From positions 1 through 36,675 of the forward strand of contig JACQUA010000314.1 in NCBI GenBank assembly GCA_016210565.1: a stretch of DNA of 36,675 nt, given 5' to 3'. Positions 32,655-36,675 of the stretch are shown here, piece by piece. The notes beneath the pieces are model-generated. The model had not been told where the DNA came from and ran no database searches. It was given only the letters and a program-made list of their open reading frames with translations. This stretch comes from Chloroflexota bacterium. GTDB taxonomy: Bacteria > Chloroflexota > Dehalococcoidia > JACQUA01. A program made the translations under genes and the position numbers. Positions within the stretch are counted from its first letter, which is position 1. Each line of letters begins with the position of its first letter.

Positions 32655-33680
32655 TCAGATCACTGGCCTGCGCAATTTCCGGCCTGGTGGCTTTGGCAGC
32701 TTCTTCACCGCTTCGTCGAAGTCCTTTTCCACCTGCGAGGGCTGGGCAAGCTGAACTACCCGGAACTTCTCAAATTCCAGCTCGGCCTTTTGCAATGCCT
32801 GCTCGTGGGCAATGGTTCCAGCGTGGGTGAGGACATCTCTGTCGCTCAGCCGAAGATAATCGTCCAGCCTGGCGATCCAGTCCTTCATATACATCGGCTT
32901 GCGTCTCAAGGCTTGGAGCTCGGCGAATTCGAGATAGGCCATCACGATGCGATTGAGGACATCGAGTTCCTCCGGCGTCAGGTAGTTCTTGGCGACCACC
33001 GCCTCTTCCCGGCTGGGCTTCGCGCCGACCCAGTTGGTCAACTCCATGTTCTGCTTCGAGGCATCGGCCCGGCCGTAAATAATCTCAGCGGCCGTCTGCC
33101 CGTGCGCCGCCCAGTGCATCTTGTTCTGCACCGTAGCAAAGAAAAGCTGCGAGGCTTCGGCCCGGGGATCGTAGTCGATGCTCGTAGCATAAATGTCCAG
33201 GACCTTGCGCCAGAAGACCTTCTCCGACGAACGTATGTCCCGGATGCGCGCCAGCAGTTCCTCGAAGTAGTTCCCACCTCCCCCCTGCTTCAGTCGTTCG
33301 TCATCGAGCGTGAAGCCTTTGACGATGTATTCCCTGAGCCTCTGTGTGGCCCAGATGCGGAACTGCGTGCCCCGGTGTGATTTGACGCGGTAGCCGACGG
33401 AAATGATGACGTCGAGGTTGTAGAAGCTTGTCTTGTAGTTTTTGCCATCGGCGGCAGTTGTTAAGAATTCCTTAACAACTGAACCCGGCTGCAACTCGCC
33501 TTCGGCGAAGACATTCCGGATGTGCATGCTCACGTTAGGAATGGAGGTTTGAAATAACTCCGCCATCTGGATTTGCGAAAGCCACGCGGTCTCGCCCGAA
33601 AAGCGCACCTGCAGGCGAGTCTTTCCGTCCTCAGTCTGAAAGAGAATTACCTCTGAATTCGTGCGAGGGTCGGCGTTCAA
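32655..33680 (-). CDS. RhuM family protein
   Basis: This 341-residue protein matches the RhuM family: an N-terminal DNA-binding-like domain (TAWLSQIQMAELFQTSIPNV), the block FYNLDVIISVGYRVKSHRGTQFRIWAT, and a C-terminal helical domain. RhuM genes often sit inside type I restriction-modification loci. Here the start (TTG 33680) overlaps, by TTGA, the stop of an HsdR N-terminal remnant. The molecular role is not established. The frame is full length, so it may have outlived the restriction genes. Confidence 0.88.
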   Translation of the reverse strand: MNADPRTNSEVILFQTEDGKTRLQVRFSGETAWLSQIQMAELFQTSIPNVSMHIRNVFAEGELQPGSVVKEFLTTAADGKNYKTSFYNLDVIISVGYRVKSHRGTQFRIWATQRLREYIVKGFTLDDERLKQGGGGNYFEELLARIRDIRSSEKVFWRKVLDIYATSIDYDPRAEASQLFFATVQNKMHWAAHGQTAAEIIYGRADASKQNMELTNWVGAKPSREEAVVAKNYLTPEELDVLNRIVMAYLEFAELQALRRKPMYMKDWIARLDDYLRLSDRDVLTHAGTIAHEQALQKAELEFEKFRVVQLAQPSQVEKDFDEAVKKLPKPPGRKLRRPVI

Positions 33681-33799
33681 ACAACCTCCTGCGTTGTGGC
33701 TTCGGTGCGCGGCACGCAGGTCCAGCCGATCTCGCGCGGATAAGCCAGGATTCGGGCCTGGACTGTTTTATGTTCGCTGGCTACCTCGTTGCTAGACAT
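33677..33799 (-). pseudogene. HsdR N-terminal remnant
   Basis: A 40-residue frame from ATG 33799 reads MSSNEVASEHKTVQARILAY, then PREIGWTCVPRTEATTQ and a stop. TVQARILAYxxEIGW is the typical beginning of type I restriction subunit R, normally about 1000 residues. The gene is cut off after its first 35 or so codons and runs into rhuM. A trace of a former type I locus. Confidence 0.65.
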
Positions 33800-33995
33800 C
33801 TTCCACGCTTACCTTTGGATCCCTTGAGACAAGTCGCCATGTTCCCTCTGATTGCTCAAAAACGACGGCCCTGGCGCCGCCATCTTTCACCTTGTCGAAG
33901 AACTCCCTGGACTTGGCGTATAAGGCGGGATCGTCATTGACAAGGTACCGGACGATGGTGTTGGTACCAGGAAGACTTCTTGCCGTTCTTTTCAC
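33792..33995 (-). pseudogene. Broken PIN-domain (VapC) toxin
   Basis: The 67-residue frame contains TNTIVRYLVNDDPALYAKSREFF, the start of a VapC-like PIN ribonuclease. The catalytic Asp expected just before TNT (VDTN) is absent, consistent with a small deletion in that codon region. After GGARAVVFE the family sequence stops and a foreign tail (GTWRLVSRDPKVSVEDV) follows. Three of the four acidic residues of a PIN domain would be missing, so it should be inactive. Confidence 0.7.
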
Positions 33996-34221
33996 GGACC
34001 GCCTCCTCCCACGCCATGTCTTTCACCTCCCTCATGGAAACCCCCGGCTTGACGTTCCCGGCGTATTCGCTGAGAGAACCGGCCGCATCCCGCACCGGCT
34101 TTACCATGACAATGCCATTCGCAACTTCAAAATAGACGGCATTCGCGTTCAGTTTTTCCCGAATCTCCTTTGGAATCGTCACCTGTCCCTTCCTCGTGAT
34201 CTTGACCGCTGCGGTAGTCAT
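33934..34221 (-). CDS. AbrB/MazE-type antitoxin
   Basis: This 95-residue swapped-hairpin AbrB-type DNA-binding protein begins TAAVKITRKGQVTIPKEIRE, the standard motif. A C-terminal toxin-binding part (MREVKDMAWEEAVREKNGKK) follows. Its last 60 bases overlap the broken VapC frame. The final residues (SSWYQHHRPVPCQ) look like out-of-frame toxin sequence, so the natural stop may have been lost. It has its own near-consensus promoter and probably represses it. Confidence 0.82.
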   Translation of the reverse strand: MTTAAVKITRKGQVTIPKEIREKLNANAVYFEVANGIVMVKPVRDAAGSLSEYAGNVKPGVSMREVKDMAWEEAVREKNGKKSSWYQHHRPVPCQ

Positions 34222-34262
34222 ATTCCCTTATCTTACCTTCATATTACTTATTACTCGTCACG

Positions 34263-34291
34263 ATAGTAATACCACCTGGAATTGTTGTCAA
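34263..34291 (-). promoter_or_regulatory. Promoter of the AbrB-type gene
   Basis: On the minus strand TTGACA (34291-34286), a 17-bp spacer and TACTAT (34268-34263) precede the ATG at 34221 by about 40 bases. Near consensus, and a natural site for antitoxin autoregulation. Confidence 0.7.
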
Positions 34292-34361
34292 TCCGTGATC
34301 TTTCCTCACTTGCGGCGCACAGAGTCCAATCCCGGCCTGCCGAAACTCGCCAGCAGGTTTT

Positions 34362-36341
34362 TCAAACCCCCTTTTTCAAAGGGGGGGAAGAATAGAGATC
34401 GGAATTCGATCTCCCTCTCTGCACGGGGGCCTGCTGCTCAGGATCTTTGCTGCTGGTTTTGAGCTTTTCGAGTTCTTCCCACCGCTCGTACGCTTCCGTC
34501 AATGCCTTTCTGATAGACTCCAGGCGTTCCTTCATGGCAGAGATCTCGGATTTGTCTTTCTTGTAGACGGCAGGATCGCACATGGCCTGGGCCAACCCTG
34601 TCTGCTCAGACTCCAGTGACTGAATTGTTTGTGGGATGGATTCCAGGTCCTTTTGCTGCCTGAAGCCGAATTCAGGCTTTGTCTTCGGAGCAAGAGCGGG
34701 CGACGGCTCTGTCTTCACCGCGCGGGCTTTGCTTTGTTTTGGTTCTTCAGGGCGCTGCTGCAACCAGTCATCGTACCCGCCGGCATATTCCTTAACAACG
34801 CCATTGCCTTCAAATACGATGGTACTGGTAACGACATTGTTGATCAAGGCACGATCGTGGCTCACCAGGAGAATGGTCCCCTTGTACTGCAGGAGAAGTT
34901 CCTCGAGGAGTTCGAGGGTCTCGGCATCAAGGTCGTTGGTCGGCTCATCCAGGACGAGGAGGTTTGAAGGGCGTGTAAACAGCCGGGCCAGCAAAAGCCG
35001 GTTATGTTCTCCGCCCGAGAGAGTGGATACCGCAGCCTGTGCTCGTTCAGGTGAAAAGAGGAAATCCTGGAGGTAACCGATAACGTGGCGGTCTTTGCCG
35101 TTAATGGTAACGATATCTTTCCCTTCACCCACGTTCTCCCGGACGGTCTTGTTCTCGTCAAGCTGCTCTCGCAACTGGTCAAAGTAGCTGATTTGCAAGC
35201 CGGTCCCGGTCCGGACCGTTCCGGACTGCGGACGAAGCTCGCCAAGAAGAATTCGAAGAAGGGACGTTTTGCCGCTGCCGTTCCGTCCGAGTATCCCGAC
35301 CCGGTCGCCCTTCAAGATCGTTGTTGAGAAATTCGAGATGACCGGGGCATCGCCATAGCTGAAACTGATATTCTCCGCCTTTGCCACAATGTAGCCGGAA
35401 CGTTCTGCTTCGTGGGCTTCCATTCTGACCATCCCCGGGCGTTCCCGGCGCAATCTTCTAATCTCGCGCATGCTTTCCAGTTCCCGCACACGTCCCTCGT
35501 TGCGCGTTCGCCTCGCCTTGATTCCCTGCCTGATCCACCGCTCTTCTTTTTCCAGCTTCTTGTCGAACAGAGCCTGCCCGGTCTCTTCCGCCTCCGTGGC
35601 AGCCTGCCTCCGAATTAGAAATGTCTCATAATCGCACGACTGGTCAAACAGCCTGCCCCGGTCGATTCCTACAATACGGGTAGCGATTCTTTGCAGAAAC
35701 ACCCGGTCATGCGTAACAAATACCAGAGCGCCCGGAAATCGCAAAAGAAACTCTTCCAGGCGATTGATCGAATCGATATCCATGTGGTTGGTTGGCTCAT
35801 CGAGCAACAGGATATCCGGTCCACCGACAATCGCCCTTCCGAGCAGAGCCTGGCGTTTGAGGCCTGCCGAAAGGGAGTTGAACGCCAGATCAGCGTTAAG
35901 CCCGAGCTGCGAAATAACCTTGTTCACCTGCTGCCGGTCCTCCCATCCCCCTCCAGCCTCAAGTGAATCCTGAATCGGGCTCGAATCCTCCGGCAGACCC
36001 GGCGCATTCTCACCGGAGAGCCTGCTGCTGACAGCGTGATATTGGGTTACCAGAGCCCGGTGCTGTTTTAGACCACCGGCCACTACATCCAACACCGTAC
36101 CCGGGACCTCGCTGGGTACATCCTGGGAAAGAAAAGCCGTGCGGGTTCCCCTTTGAATGATAACGGCGCCGGAATCCGGTTGAACACTCCCTTCGATGAG
36201 CCGGAGCAGCGTGGACTTGCCGGACCCGTTTCTTCCGACAACAGCCACCTTCTCACCACGTTCGATCGACAGGTTGATGCCATCGAAAAGCGGAGGTCCG
36301 TCAAATGCCAGGCCAACATTTTGAATGCTGATCAAAGCCAT
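34362..36341 (-). CDS. uup: ABC-F ATPase, Uup type
   Basis: This 659-residue protein has two ABC domains and no membrane segments. Walker A GRNGSGKST (36-44) and GRNGSGKTS; signatures LSAGLKRQ and LSGGEHNR; Walker B DILLLDEPTNHMD and NLLVLDEPTNDLD. Between them lies the charged linker (WIRQGIKARRTRNEGRVREL), and at the C-terminus a coiled coil (SIPQTIQSLESEQTGLAQAM and onward to about 630), the Uup layout. ABC-F proteins act on ribosomes or, for Uup, branched DNA. The last residues SPPLKKGV come from a dispersed repeat shared with 20444-20462. ATG 36341 gives the usual start. Confidence 0.92.
   Translation of the reverse strand: MALISIQNVGLAFDGPPLFDGINLSIERGEKVAVVGRNGSGKSTLLRLIEGSVQPDSGAVIIQRGTRTAFLSQDVPSEVPGTVLDVVAGGLKQHRALVTQYHAVSSRLSGENAPGLPEDSSPIQDSLEAGGGWEDRQQVNKVISQLGLNADLAFNSLSAGLKRQALLGRAIVGGPDILLLDEPTNHMDIDSINRLEEFLLRFPGALVFVTHDRVFLQRIATRIVGIDRGRLFDQSCDYETFLIRRQAATEAEETGQALFDKKLEKEERWIRQGIKARRTRNEGRVRELESMREIRRLRRERPGMVRMEAHEAERSGYIVAKAENISFSYGDAPVISNFSTTILKGDRVGILGRNGSGKTSLLRILLGELRPQSGTVRTGTGLQISYFDQLREQLDENKTVRENVGEGKDIVTINGKDRHVIGYLQDFLFSPERAQAAVSTLSGGEHNRLLLARLFTRPSNLLVLDEPTNDLDAETLELLEELLLQYKGTILLVSHDRALINNVVTSTIVFEGNGVVKEYAGGYDDWLQQRPEEPKQSKARAVKTEPSPALAPKTKPEFGFRQQKDLESIPQTIQSLESEQTGLAQAMCDPAVYKKDKSEISAMKERLESIRKALTEAYERWEELEKLKTSSKDPEQQAPVQRGRSNSDLYSSPPLKKGV
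34367..34387. repeat. CCCCCTTTTTCAAAGGGGG repeat
   Basis: A palindromic repeat, also at 20444-20462, here extended by two G. It encodes the end of the ABC-F protein and could act as a transcription-end hairpin. Confidence 0.7.
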
Positions 36342-36463
36342 CGAAAGCGACCTATTGCCATTGCCTCAACATATCCTCACCTTTACCCACATTTCCGGGC
36401 GCTGGATACAGAGCGTCTGTTGAGATGTGGGACATGTGCGATATAGAGAGACACAGTCGGATG

Positions 36464-36675
36464 ATGTCATTCTGAACGGAGAAGAGCATAGCGAGTCGGA
36501 GTAGAAGAATCCTTCGCTCTGCTCAGGACAGGTTCTTTCCCTTGTCTTGCGCCGGGGACGAAAGACCCATCGACTACCACTACGCTTCGCACAGGGCTCC
36601 GGCTCTCGGTGACAACGCATCCAATGTCATTCTGAACGGAGACGAGCGTAGCGAGTCGGAGTAGAAGAATCCTTC
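36464..36675. repeat. Direct repeats, GTCATTCTGAACGGAG family
   Basis: Two 52-bp direct copies starting ATGTCATTCTGAACGGAG lie at 36464-36515 and 36624-36675, differing at about two positions. A relative with GAGCAAAGCGAG lies near 16963. The window ends inside this tract; no gene is seen from 36342 on. Confidence 0.8.

Overview
The window looks like a chromosomal stretch of an uncultured, fairly GC-rich bacterium, most likely a Chloroflexota/Dehalococcoidia-type lineage. That placement is inference. It rests on DUF169 and solute-binding-protein genes, paired AMP ligases with flavoprotein/ferredoxin genes, a secreted RCC1/dockerin protein, and intergenic regions packed with short dispersed repeats of the GTCATTC, CACGAATAAACACGAA and TAGGGTGGGT types. 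No rRNA, tRNA or CRISPR array was recognised.

Layout. (1) 1-4600: a MntA/HepT-type toxin-antitoxin pair, a transglutaminase-like/TPR protein and a PcrA-type helicase. (2) 4886-9636: a co-directional operon of DUF169 protein, solute-binding protein, two isochorismatase-like proteins and a second solute-binding protein. Its best promoter carries a 10-G tract between the -35 and -10 boxes, the architecture of a phase-variable switch. The second hydrolase has lost the catalytic Cys. (3) 9785-15466: a nest of mobile DNA. A DruA-like (DUF4338) gene sits directly upstream of an IS66-type transposase and is split by an ISL3-type element with an exact 8-bp target duplication. Beside it lie duplicated, hairpin-rich non-coding modules and an rve-type transposase. 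(4) 15609-16791: a third, truncated solute-binding-protein gene running into a four-cluster ferredoxin gene. (5) 17273-26420: a metabolic block with an SDR dehydrogenase, an EntE/DhbE-like aryl-acid AMP ligase, a second divergent AMP ligase, a fumarate-reductase/AprA-like flavoprotein with its small ferredoxin, a RelBE-like pair and a bicupin. Together these suggest activation and reduction or oxidation of an aromatic or other organic acid, substrate unknown. (6) 26846-30847: a very large secreted protein with two blocks of exactly seven RCC1 repeats, Pro/Ser/Thr linkers and a cohesin-like plus dockerin-like end. (7) 31067-36341, all on the minus strand: msrB-msrA, arfB, rhuM with debris of a type I restriction locus, an AbrB/VapC module with a broken toxin, and an Uup-type ABC-F ATPase.

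The repeats have shaped the genes. At least three proteins end in residues encoded by dispersed repeat sequence, both gaps beside the flavoprotein gene are filled by the same repeat, and a 432-bp repeat island is bounded by a perfect 16-bp inverted repeat. Functions given come from motifs read by eye; no database search was possible.
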